Positions 9,047 through 17,215 of a stretch of DNA of 64,000 nucleotides are shown piece by piece. Source of the DNA: Bermanella sp036960565. GTDB taxonomy: Bacteria; Pseudomonadota; Gammaproteobacteria; Pseudomonadales; Oceanobacteraceae. Under the pieces are notes generated by a model. That model ran no database searches, was not told where the DNA came from, and saw only the letters and a list, made by a program, of their open reading frames with translations. Made by a program: the position numbers and the translations under genes. The stretch is from the NCBI GenBank assembly GCA_036960565.1, contig JBALXQ010000029.1:8814-72813 (forward strand), read 5' to 3'. The stretch's first letter is position 1. Each line of letters begins with the position of its first letter.

Positions 9047-10030
9047 ATGAGTGATAAAGGGCACAAGATTGGGGACTACCTTTCCAAACAGGAGGTTCAG
9101 CACCTTAAGAAAACCAATAATGTTAAAGCCATGGCTTTATTACTGAAAAACTGGTCAATGGCAGCGGCATTATTTGCGTTGGTGGCTGTGTATCCCAATG
9201 TTTTTACAGTCATTGTTGCAGTGGCTTTATTGGGTGGGGTGCAAATGGCCATGGGTGCCTTTTTACATGATTGCTCTCACCGCGCCATGTTTAGCAATCA
9301 AAAAGTGAATGATGTGATGGGGCATTGGTTTGGGGGGATCCCCATGTTAATTCCCATTACTTTTTATCGCCCTTATCATTTTTTGCATCACACAAAAGCG
9401 GGCACGGATGACGACCCTGATGTGCAAAATATTAAAAACTATCCGGTGACTAAAGCCAGCATGGGCCGAAAAATTCTACGTGACTTGTCGGGTGTATCGG
9501 GCTTGAAATCCACCATTGGTGTATTGCTTTATGTCTTAACCGGGCGCATTGGTAATGCGGGGGCCATGGGCATTAAAGCGGGTAAGGCTTCTAATAAAGA
9601 AGTGATGAAAACCACTTTTGTGAATTACCGAGATGTATTTATTTTACACGGCGCCGTAGTGACGGGCTTAGTTTGGTTAGGGCATGTGGAATTATATGCT
9701 TTATGGTGGGCCGCGATGATTTTTGCGCAGCCGCTTATATTGCGGGTTCGACAAATAGGTGAGCATGGAGCAATGCCTGAATTGGAAAGCGAAGACCCTA
9801 GGCAAAATACTCGTACTACCTTGGCTAAATGGTGGGAGAAATTTTTCTTTGGCCCTAACTTTATTAACTATCACCTTGAGCACCACTTAGCAGCAACAGT
9901 GCCCTCTTATAATTTACCCAAGCTTAATCATATGCTGCAAAAGAGGGGTTATTTTGATGGTAACGAACAGGCGTTAGTACAAGGGGGTTATATGGAAGTA
10001 TTAAGAATTGCTTCCAGTAAGGTGGCATAA
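9047..10030 (+). CDS. Membrane fatty acid desaturase
   Basis: 327 residues. Three histidine boxes that bind the di-iron centre are present: HDCSH (74-78), HFLHH (111-115) and HLEHH (276-280). Two hydrophobic blocks (about 35-70 and 195-225) give the usual integral membrane layout. Enzymes of this family insert double bonds or hydroxyl groups into acyl chains or related lipids at the inner membrane; regiospecificity cannot be read from sequence. The ATG at 9047 follows AAGGA. The gene is monocistronic, ends in a strong terminator, and is divergent from the GlxA-type regulator. Confidence 0.9.
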   Translation: MSDKGHKIGDYLSKQEVQHLKKTNNVKAMALLLKNWSMAAALFALVAVYPNVFTVIVAVALLGGVQMAMGAFLHDCSHRAMFSNQKVNDVMGHWFGGIPMLIPITFYRPYHFLHHTKAGTDDDPDVQNIKNYPVTKASMGRKILRDLSGVSGLKSTIGVLLYVLTGRIGNAGAMGIKAGKASNKEVMKTTFVNYRDVFILHGAVVTGLVWLGHVELYALWWAAMIFAQPLILRVRQIGEHGAMPELESEDPRQNTRTTLAKWWEKFFFGPNFINYHLEHHLAATVPSYNLPKLNHMLQKRGYFDGNEQALVQGGYMEVLRIASSKVA

Positions 10031-10049
10031 CTTTAAAAACAGTAAGCAA

Positions 10050-10077
10050 AAAAAAGACAGCCTAGGCTGTCTTTTTT
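10050..10077. terminator. Bidirectional rho-independent terminator
   Basis: Perfect palindrome with GACAGCCT/AGGCTGTC core and A6/T6 flanks, 20 nt after the desaturase stop and downstream of gcvH on the other strand. It can serve both convergent genes. Confidence 0.93.
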
Positions 10078-10092
10078 AATTGATGGGGCCAA

Positions 10093-10190
10093 ACCCTAAA
10101 ATATTGCTCCACGGCTCAGGCATCCTGCTTCGCTCTATCAACTACTTCCATATAGTTGTGCAATTTTAGGATACAGTCCATCCATGGACA
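10093..10190. repeat. Dispersed intergenic palindromic element, long copy
   Basis: On the minus strand the element reads TGTCCATGGATGG, then CTGTATCCTAAAATTGCA, then about 50 nt, then GGAGCAATATTTTAGG, so the CCTAAAAT arms form an inverted repeat. The same blocks recur in shorter form at 32628-32676. Both copies sit just after a rho-independent terminator. Function unknown. Confidence 0.5.
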
Positions 10191-10193
10191 TAG

Positions 10194-10577
10194 TTATTCA
10201 CATTCAGCTTTGTATTCATCGGCACTTAGTAGCGCTTCCATCTCACTGGCTTCGCTTAATTTAACTTTAAAAAACCAGGCACCGTCATAAGGTTCTTCAT
10301 TGGCGCTTTCTGGAGCATCTACCAAGGCTTCGTTAATTTCAATTACTTCACCAGAAACCGGAGCGTAAATGTCAGAAGCAGCTTTTACAGACTCAACGAC
10401 AGCAATAGCATCGTCTTTATTTATCTCAGTGCCCACTTCAGGCAATTCAATGAATACCACATCACCCAGTGCTTCTTGGGCGAAATCAGTAATACCTACC
10501 GTTACAATGCCGTTGCCTTCATCGCGAATCCACTCGTGAGAAGCAATGTATTTTAGTTCAGCTGGAATTTGAGCCAT
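10194..10577 (-). CDS. gcvH: Glycine cleavage system H protein
   Basis: 127 residues, normal length. It is the lipoyl carrier that shuttles the aminomethyl intermediate between the P, T and L proteins. The lipoylation lysine is Lys65 in VESVKAASDIYAP. The HEWI signature (14-17) and the PYDGAWFFKV segment near the C-terminus are typical. Cytosolic. It is downstream of gcvT on the same strand, with a 150-bp gap that holds a long hairpin. AAAGGA precedes the ATG. Confidence 0.97.
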   Translation of the reverse strand: MAQIPAELKYIASHEWIRDEGNGIVTVGITDFAQEALGDVVFIELPEVGTEINKDDAIAVVESVKAASDIYAPVSGEVIEINEALVDAPESANEEPYDGAWFFKVKLSEASEMEALLSADEYKAECE

Positions 10578-10652
10578 TTTCTTTCCTTTAATTTTCTTTT
10601 GCAGCCGTAGAAACAGGATGCAAATATTTTAAATTATCTAGTGGTTATAACG

Positions 10653-10701
10653 CACGCTGTGAGCCTCGATAAACGTATTATTTATTGAGGCTCACGGCGT
10701 G
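10653..10701 (-). promoter_or_regulatory. Long hairpin between gcvT and gcvH
   Basis: 21-bp inverted repeat starting CACGCTGTGAGCCTCGATAA and ending GGCTCACGGCGTG, with a 7-nt loop. It is broken only by two positions that can form wobble pairs on one strand. It starts just past the gcvT stop. No T run follows on the minus strand, so it is more likely an mRNA processing or stabilising structure, or a partial attenuator, than a full terminator. Confidence 0.7.
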
Positions 10702-10727
10702 AAAATCTTAAACTGGAAACGCTTGAA

Positions 10728-11819
10728 CTATTTGTAAACTTTCTGTCCATTTCGTACAAATGGCATGCTGACCATACGTACAGGTACCGCTTTACCACGC
10801 ATATCAACCGCACACTCAGTGCCTGCATCGACAGGTACACGAGCCATAGCGATGGATTGTTGCAAAGTCGGGCTAAAGGTACCAGAGGTGATTTCACCCT
10901 GTTTGTCACTGGTGGTGAAAATAACCTTTTGATGGCCACGCATAACTCCGCGTGTTTCTAGTACTAGACCCACCATCTTGTATTCAACACCATTGGCTTT
11001 TTCTTCTAGTAAAGCCGCTTTTCCAATAAAGTCACGTTCATCTTTAAGCGCAAGGGTCCAACCCATGTTGGCCTGCCATGGAGAGATGGTTTCATCCATG
11101 TCGTTGCCGTAAAGATTCATGCCCGCTTCTAAGCGAAGCGTGTCACGGGCACCAAGACCAGCTGGCTTCACTTCATTTTCTAATAAAGCATTCCAAACGC
11201 CTTGTACTTCATCGCTTGGAATCATAATTTCTAGGCCATCTTCTCCTGTGTAGCCAGTACGGCCAATGAACCAACCATCACAAGGTAAACCTTGAAAAAT
11301 GGATAGTTTATCGATGGTGTTAGCTATTTTTTCGCTAACTGCTTTTTTGGCTTTCTCAATGGCTTGAGGCCCTTGAACAGCAATCATGGCCAGTTCAGGT
11401 TGTTCGGTTAAAGAGACATCGAATTTTGCCGATTGTTGATCCATCCAAGCTAGATCTTTGTCACGGGTGGCACAGTTAACCACGACACGATATCCGCCTA
11501 GGGCATCTGCACGATAAACGATTAAATCATCAATCACGCCACCCTGGTCATTTAGCATGCCGCTGTATAGAGCTTTGCCTTCTTCGGCCAACTTGGCGAC
11601 ATCGTTAGCCAATAGGTATTGAAGGTAGGCTTTGGCATCGGAACCGGTAACATCAACTACGGTCATGTGGCTAACATCAAACATGCCTGCGTCTTCGCGT
11701 ACAAGGGCGTGTTCTTTGATTTGAGATCCGTAATGGATGGGCATGTCCCAACCGCCAAAATCAACGATTTTAGCGGCGGCTTCTAGATGTGCGTCGTATA
11801 AAGCAGTGCGTTGGCCCAT
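10728..11819 (-). CDS. gcvT: Glycine cleavage system aminomethyltransferase, T protein
   Basis: 363 residues, standard length. It transfers the methylene group from aminomethyl-lipoyl-GcvH to tetrahydrofolate and releases ammonia. Family segments are present: VDFGGWDMPIHYGSQ near the N-terminus, GMFDVSHMT, GGVIDDLIVYR with the folate-site aspartate, and GRTGYTGEDGLEI. Cytosolic. First gene of the gcvT-gcvH unit; the ATG at 11817-11819 is preceded by GGAGCCAAGATCC. No glycine riboswitch is evident upstream, although the upstream region seems internally duplicated. Confidence 0.97.
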   Translation of the reverse strand: MGQRTALYDAHLEAAAKIVDFGGWDMPIHYGSQIKEHALVREDAGMFDVSHMTVVDVTGSDAKAYLQYLLANDVAKLAEEGKALYSGMLNDQGGVIDDLIVYRADALGGYRVVVNCATRDKDLAWMDQQSAKFDVSLTEQPELAMIAVQGPQAIEKAKKAVSEKIANTIDKLSIFQGLPCDGWFIGRTGYTGEDGLEIMIPSDEVQGVWNALLENEVKPAGLGARDTLRLEAGMNLYGNDMDETISPWQANMGWTLALKDERDFIGKAALLEEKANGVEYKMVGLVLETRGVMRGHQKVIFTTSDKQGEITSGTFSPTLQQSIAMARVPVDAGTECAVDMRGKAVPVRMVSMPFVRNGQKVYK

Positions 11820-12168
11820 GGATCTTGGCTCCAGCTTAATGTTTAAGTAATAAAAAGGTCGGCATTATACCTATGCTGCATAAAAAGCGAAATTGCAGAT
11901 CATTCAACTCAGCATGAACCATACGTTAAGAGCCTTTATTCCTAGGTATTGATCATTGCCTCTAAAAAGGTCGGCGCCGTTTGGCTGGCCTATTCAAATT
12001 AAACGCGAAATTTCTGATCACTCAATCCACGAAGAAGTAACTGCTAAGTTAAAGCGTTAAAAACTAGAAGATGGGGTAGGCGTGTAGTTCAGCTATATTT
12101 GGCTTAGGCTTGGGTATTAAGCGACAAGATAGGGCCTGCCACAAGGTGATTATTGGCTACGCAGACTG
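11820..12168. promoter_or_regulatory. gcvT upstream region with diverged tandem duplication
   Basis: 349 bp without a gene. TAAAAAGGTCGGC occurs exactly at 11851-11863 and 11963-11975. Each copy is followed by a related block (GCGAAATTGCAGATCATTCA at 11887; GCGAAATTTCTGATCACTCA at 12005). This looks like an old duplication of about 115 bp covering the gcvT promoter/leader. No riboswitch cores were seen. Confidence 0.45.
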
Positions 12169-13008
12169 TTATGGGGTATTCCAGCGTCCAATGCCGCCGG
12201 TGCGCTGAATAAAGCCGGTGGCATAACCTGTGGTACTAGATGAGGTGTCGGTGACATTTAAATTGGTAGTAGTAGGAACATTTAAGAAAAAGCCCTGGGT
12301 AGCGGTTTGCATCTCAGTGCCAGAGCTGGTGTCCCAGTTGGTGTCTGTTTTTTGAAAAGATAGGAAAAAGTCGGCGGTGCCGCCATTGGCTTCAGTGCCT
12401 GCTACATCGAGGCTCTTGATATTGGCCAGAGAGACACAATCGGTGCCATCAGTACAGGTGCCGGCGCTATCACCTATATAGGTGGCGCGAGTATCAGTTT
12501 TTGTACCTGACGCAGTACTAAAAAGAGAGGCTACTTGATCATTGATGGTCATATCAATGTTGCCCGAGAAGCTGGTGATATCCATTTGTAATAGGCCTTT
12601 GGCCTCTTCAGCGCCAAACCTGAAACCCACAACATTATTGCTGGCGTCGGTAGCCCACTCTAAATAGGGGTTAATAAAGGTGAATTCTTTAATAGGATCG
12701 ACAGCATCGGTTGTATCTATGTAACCGAGGGAAAAATTGCTGGCTACGATATCGGTGCCGCCTAAAACCAGGTCGTCGGCATTGGCCTGAATTTCAACAT
12801 CCTGGCCAAATGTTAAACGACTGTACTGAACATCACTGTCGCCAGTGGTGCTGCCGTCGCCCACGAGACTGTCCAAGCGCATGTAGGCCTGACCCACTGT
12901 GGCTTCTAGGGCATCGTCGTTCATGGCTTGCAGTTCTGCAGCTGCCTGATTGGCGCAGCTGAATACAGAAAAAAGCACAAGACTGTTAAGTAAATTTGGC
13001 TTATTCAT
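12169..13008 (-). CDS. Exported protein resembling the DUF6160 group
   Basis: 279 residues with a clear signal peptide (about 1-24, cleavage near NQAAA-ELQ). Right after it is LQAMNDDALEATVGQA, which resembles the N-terminal motif of DUF6160-type surface proteins of marine gammaproteobacteria. The rest is rich in D, T, S and G with alternating beta patterns (DSDVQYSRLTFGQDVEIQA), suggesting a secreted or surface beta-rich fold. Two cysteines lie close together (AGTCTDGTDC), a possible disulfide loop. It is monocistronic. The function is unknown and the family assignment is by recall only. Confidence 0.6.
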   Translation of the reverse strand: MNKPNLLNSLVLFSVFSCANQAAAELQAMNDDALEATVGQAYMRLDSLVGDGSTTGDSDVQYSRLTFGQDVEIQANADDLVLGGTDIVASNFSLGYIDTTDAVDPIKEFTFINPYLEWATDASNNVVGFRFGAEEAKGLLQMDITSFSGNIDMTINDQVASLFSTASGTKTDTRATYIGDSAGTCTDGTDCVSLANIKSLDVAGTEANGGTADFFLSFQKTDTNWDTSSGTEMQTATQGFFLNVPTTTNLNVTDTSSSTTGYATGFIQRTGGIGRWNTP

Positions 13009-13308
13009 GGATTTTATTATTTTTATTCCAGTTTTTCAGGCCATTGAATTCTAAAGAATTTTGGTGCAGGCAGAATAGCCCATAGGTTAGATGTGTCAAA
13101 GTGTTACAGAAGGTTTTTTTATTGTTACAGGGTGTTAACAGTACGTGTGTCGCACAAATAAAAAATTAAAGCGTACTTTTGTACTAGAAATGTGGGTAAA
13201 GACAAGATAAGCGCAACAAGTTAGGACACGAAGTGCACTATTTGGTTCCATAAATGTAGGCTGGAGTAGTATCTCTTCTTATTATAACGGTGGTAGGCGT
13301 AGCGGGTC
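13009..13308. other. Gene-free interval, nothing recognised
   Basis: About 300 bp between two minus-strand genes. It presumably holds the promoter of the exported-protein gene at its left side. I see no RNA gene, terminator or repeat. Confidence 0.4.
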
Positions 13309-13674
13309 TTAATCTAACGGTAGCTTTACAGCATCCTTAATGGAGGCCAATAAGGTATCCATAGCCAGAGGCATGGCATTTAACTCCTGGCTTATATCAG
13401 CTTGATCGTTTTTAAGTTTAGCATCCAAATCAATGCATAATTGAGATAGCTCGTCCGCAGCTAAATTGGCGGTTACCCCTTTAAGGGCGTGGTTAATCTC
13501 GTTGACGGCTTTTTGATCCTGATTTTTGGCCGCGTTCAGTAAATTGTTCACATCCTGGCTATGATTTTCGCTGAACATACCTAGCAGGCGCACCAGCAAG
13601 TTTTTTTTCCCACCCAACTGTGAAAGGGCCATCTTAATATTTAAGCCGGGTAATCGATCAGGCCAGTCTGTCAC
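13309..13674 (-). CDS. Histidine phosphotransfer (Hpt) domain protein
   Basis: 121 residues, essentially one Hpt domain. The phosphorylatable histidine is His62 in NHALKGVTANLAA, matching the HxLKG consensus. Helical heptads surround it, as expected for a four-helix bundle. Hpt proteins relay phosphate between hybrid kinases and response regulators; no kinase or regulator gene is adjacent, so its partners are encoded elsewhere. The start is GTG at 13672-13674, supported by AAGGAG upstream. Cytosolic. Confidence 0.85.
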   Translation of the reverse strand: MTDWPDRLPGLNIKMALSQLGGKKNLLVRLLGMFSENHSQDVNNLLNAAKNQDQKAVNEINHALKGVTANLAADELSQLCIDLDAKLKNDQADISQELNAMPLAMDTLLASIKDAVKLPLD

Positions 13675-13876
13675 TGTTAGCTCCTTGCACTTTTGGGCGT
13701 TATTCCATTAATTTGGCAGTATGTACTTTACCTAAATAAGTTTGGTTCACCGTCAAGGGAAGTCAAATAGATAGCTTAATTGTTTACCGCAAAGAGGTCA
13801 GTGTTACTGGTGTTTTGATCCCCCTTGATTTCTAATAGGCTCCTGCCCGAATAACCCTGTAAGGTCCTCTTTTTAC

Positions 13877-16800
13877 GTGTTCAATTTATATCAATCTAAC
13901 AAGGTCGAAGCCCTGTTTACTCAGTTAGTGACGTTATTACTAAGTGAAGAGGTTAGCCCACTGCAAACCCAAACTATTGTAGTGGAAAACCCAGGCTTGG
14001 CTCACTGGCTGAAAATGCAGCTAGCCAACACGCTAGGGCTGGCGGCTAATATAGAATTCCCCATGCCTTCTCGCTTCTTTTGGCAGGTTCAGCGCAGTGT
14101 GATGCCTGACTTGGCACAGGAATCGGTTTATCAAAAAGACAGCCTAAGCTGGCTGATTTTTGAATGCTTGCAAGATGCTGAGTTATTGGCGCGCTCTGAA
14201 TTTCAGTTGATTGAACATTTTTTAAAGCAGTCGGAGCAATCGCCCCAATCTGTCGCTCTGCGCCAGTATCGCTTGGCAGTCACCATTAGTGACTTATACG
14301 ATCAATACTTAGTCTATCGCCCCGATTGGATTGCCAACTGGGAAGCGCAAATTTATGAAGTGGACGGTCAGCCGCTGGGCGATCAAAAGTGGCAGGGGCT
14401 ATTGTGGTTCGAGTTACGCAGCATTATTAAAGCTAAGAATTTACCTTTGTCACACCGAGCTAATATGCTTGACGATTTTTTACAGCATTTGGCCGAGCCT
14501 TCTCAACAAGCCCACAGCGCTTTACCCAATCAAGTTATTTTCTTTGGTTTTACGACCTTGCCGAAACATCAGTTGGATAGTTTGTCGGTACTGAGTGCAC
14601 ACATGGATATTCATTTATTAACGCCCAACCCATGTCAGCACTATTGGGGAGATGTCTTGGATGAAGCCACTCAAGCCAGACTGCGTTTAAAAGGCAAAGA
14701 TATATTACTGGCGGATGCCGGTAATGATTTATTGGCATCATTGGGGAGTATGGGGCAAGACTATCAACGTCTATTATTGGATGTGCCTCACATACAAGAG
14801 CAATCGTCTTTTTACGAAGAACCTGTTGGAGAAACTGCGCAAAATTTGTTGCAAAGTATTCAAGGGCAAATATTAAACTTAAGCCAAGGACAGGCAACAA
14901 ACGATACCTTTGATAATCGTATTGATAGGGACGATAAAAGTTTACAAGTGGTAGGTTGTCACAGCCCCATGCGCGAAGTAGAAGTGCTGCACGACCATTT
15001 ATTAGACTTGTTAAACACTCAATCACAAAGTTCAACTCACAATCTGAAGCCACAAGATATTGTGGTGATGATTCCAGACGTGGCCAGCTACGCGCCATTT
15101 ATAGATGCCGTTTTTAATTCTCGCCCCGCCCAACACAGCATTCCCTATTCTATATCCGATAGGCCTTTACAAGCCGAGCACCCATTACTTAACGCATTTT
15201 TATTGCTATTAAATATGCCCAATACGCGCATGGGGTTAAGTGAGGTATTGGCTTTGCTGGAAATGCCTGCTATCTACAAAAAATATGGCTTAAAAGAACA
15301 TCAATTAAAACCGTTAAGCAATTGGCTTATTGAAGCAGGCGTTCGTTGGGGATTTGATGCGACTCATAGAGCACAACAGGACTTACCGGCCTGGCAAGAA
15401 AATAGCTGGTTGTATGGTTTTAAGCGATTGCTAATGGGTTATGCCATGAATTCATCCCAGACTGTTTTAGGCATAGTACCAGTGGCCAATGTAGAAGGTT
15501 TGGAGGCTGCTTTATTGGGGCCATTAATGAAATTTGTAAATGACTTGCACCAGTTTAGTATTGAAAGCACTCAGGCAAGATGTGCGCAAAACTGGAGCTT
15601 ATTCATTCATGAAATGCTGCAAAATTATTTCGAAGTAGATGATGAAGAACGCAACATTCTAGAGCAAGTATCCCTCACCCTTGAAAACTGGAATGGCCAT
15701 GTACAAAGTGTCTTTTATGAAAAAGAAATAGAATATTCGGTGCTGGTGGATGGCCTTTCTCAAGGCTTACAGAAAACAGCAGGTAGTCAGCACTTTATGG
15801 TGGGTAAGGTAAACTTTTGTACATTGTTACCTATGCGCAGCATCCCTTTCAAAGTGGTGGCGGTATTGGGGCTTAATGATCAAGATTATCCTAGGTCGGT
15901 CACCCCCAGCAGTTTAGATTTAATGCATAGTCGTAAACGATTGGGTGACAGAAGCCGTCGAGACGAAGACAGGTATTTGTTTCTCGAAGCCATGTTATCG
16001 GCAAGGCAATCCCTTTGGTTGAGTTATCGCAGCAAGAGCCAGCAAAACGATGAACCTTTAACGCCCTCTGTGGTGTTGGCTGAATTAATCGATTATGTGC
16101 AGGCTAACTTTAATTTCTCCACTAAAGAACACAGTGAACTGCTTATTCAGCACCCGTTGCAAGCCTTTAACCCAAGGTATTATCAGGACGACTCTTCTTT
16201 ATTTAGTTATAACGCCGATTGGCTAGCGGTGCATGATAAGCCTGCAGACACTCCGCTTGAAGATGATGAGGTGGGCCTTCAAATTAGTGCCGCCAACCTC
16301 AAACAAAGTAATGAAATATTAATAGATGATTTGATTCAGTTTTATCTTCACCCGGCTAAATATTATTTAAGTCGGGTTTTAAAGGTTCATCTGTTTTTTG
16401 AAAGTGACGTACTTGAAGATGACGAGCCCTTTGCTCTGGATTTTTTGCAGCAGTATCAAATTAAGCAAGACGTGATTAGCAATTTTATCAATAACGAAGC
16501 TAATCAAGATGACAACGTAATCTACACAGAAGGGATGGCTGCCTTTGGTGAAATTGGTGAGCGACAATGGAAAAAAATAAGAGCCAGCATAGATCCAGTT
16601 TTACAGCACTGTGAAGATTACATGCAAGACAGGGTTGTTACGCCAATAGAGGTGAACATAAACTTCGCTTTAAAAGGTGAAGAAGGGACCACAGCGCTCA
16701 TGGGGTGGCAAAAAAATGTATACGGGAAAAACCTAGTTAAAGTGGTACCTAGCAAGCTTAAATCTAAAACGGTTATACCTGCTCTTATTGAACATGCAAG

Positions 16801-17215
16801 CTTGTGTGCTCAGGGCTTAGGCAGCCAGTGTGTTGTTATTTGTCAGGATTATTTACTTACTTTTAAAACTATCCCCCAAGAAAAAGCTTTGGGCTATTTA
16901 CAAGAATTAATATTGCATTATAAGCAGGGGCAGATAGCGCCGTTGGCATTGCTGCCACAAACTGCCTGGCAACTTTATAATCCTGTTCACCTAAAAGAGA
17001 AGGCGGGTGCCTTACTGGATAATCGTTTAAAAGAAGCTCAAAAAAGTTTCTATGGCTCCCCGCCCCCTTTTGGTCAGGAAGGGGAGTGTGATGATTTAAA
17101 CGTACGTCGTTGCTTTAATCAGTTAAAAGATATTCCGCCTCAAACCCATGAACTCTCCAAAGTGCTTTATGATATTTGGCACACAGATAAACTTATGGAG
17201 GTAACACCTGTATGA
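13877..17215 (+). CDS. recC: Exodeoxyribonuclease V gamma subunit
   Basis: 1,112 residues, the normal RecC size. RecC is the inactive helicase-like subunit that splits the duplex and recognises Chi in the RecBCD complex for double-strand break repair. Family features: LYQSNKVEALFTQLV at the N-terminus, ENPGLAHWLKMQLA, and the central VVAVLGLNDQDYPR and GDRSRRDEDRYLFLEA. The start is GTG at 13877. First gene of the recC-recB-recD operon; its stop overlaps the recB start (ATGA), so they are translationally coupled. No ptrA gene lies between recC and recB, unlike E. coli. Confidence 0.96.
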   Translation: MFNLYQSNKVEALFTQLVTLLLSEEVSPLQTQTIVVENPGLAHWLKMQLANTLGLAANIEFPMPSRFFWQVQRSVMPDLAQESVYQKDSLSWLIFECLQDAELLARSEFQLIEHFLKQSEQSPQSVALRQYRLAVTISDLYDQYLVYRPDWIANWEAQIYEVDGQPLGDQKWQGLLWFELRSIIKAKNLPLSHRANMLDDFLQHLAEPSQQAHSALPNQVIFFGFTTLPKHQLDSLSVLSAHMDIHLLTPNPCQHYWGDVLDEATQARLRLKGKDILLADAGNDLLASLGSMGQDYQRLLLDVPHIQEQSSFYEEPVGETAQNLLQSIQGQILNLSQGQATNDTFDNRIDRDDKSLQVVGCHSPMREVEVLHDHLLDLLNTQSQSSTHNLKPQDIVVMIPDVASYAPFIDAVFNSRPAQHSIPYSISDRPLQAEHPLLNAFLLLLNMPNTRMGLSEVLALLEMPAIYKKYGLKEHQLKPLSNWLIEAGVRWGFDATHRAQQDLPAWQENSWLYGFKRLLMGYAMNSSQTVLGIVPVANVEGLEAALLGPLMKFVNDLHQFSIESTQARCAQNWSLFIHEMLQNYFEVDDEERNILEQVSLTLENWNGHVQSVFYEKEIEYSVLVDGLSQGLQKTAGSQHFMVGKVNFCTLLPMRSIPFKVVAVLGLNDQDYPRSVTPSSLDLMHSRKRLGDRSRRDEDRYLFLEAMLSARQSLWLSYRSKSQQNDEPLTPSVVLAELIDYVQANFNFSTKEHSELLIQHPLQAFNPRYYQDDSSLFSYNADWLAVHDKPADTPLEDDEVGLQISAANLKQSNEILIDDLIQFYLHPAKYYLSRVLKVHLFFESDVLEDDEPFALDFLQQYQIKQDVISNFINNEANQDDNVIYTEGMAAFGEIGERQWKKIRASIDPVLQHCEDYMQDRVVTPIEVNINFALKGEEGTTALMGWQKNVYGKNLVKVVPSKLKSKTVIPALIEHASLCAQGLGSQCVVICQDYLLTFKTIPQEKALGYLQELILHYKQGQIAPLALLPQTAWQLYNPVHLKEKAGALLDNRLKEAQKSFYGSPPPFGQEGECDDLNVRRCFNQLKDIPPQTHELSKVLYDIWHTDKLMEVTPV

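Noticed and set aside
6723..12168. Glycine riboswitch upstream of gcvP or gcvT
   Set aside because: I looked for the conserved cores on the minus strand in both leaders and did not find them.
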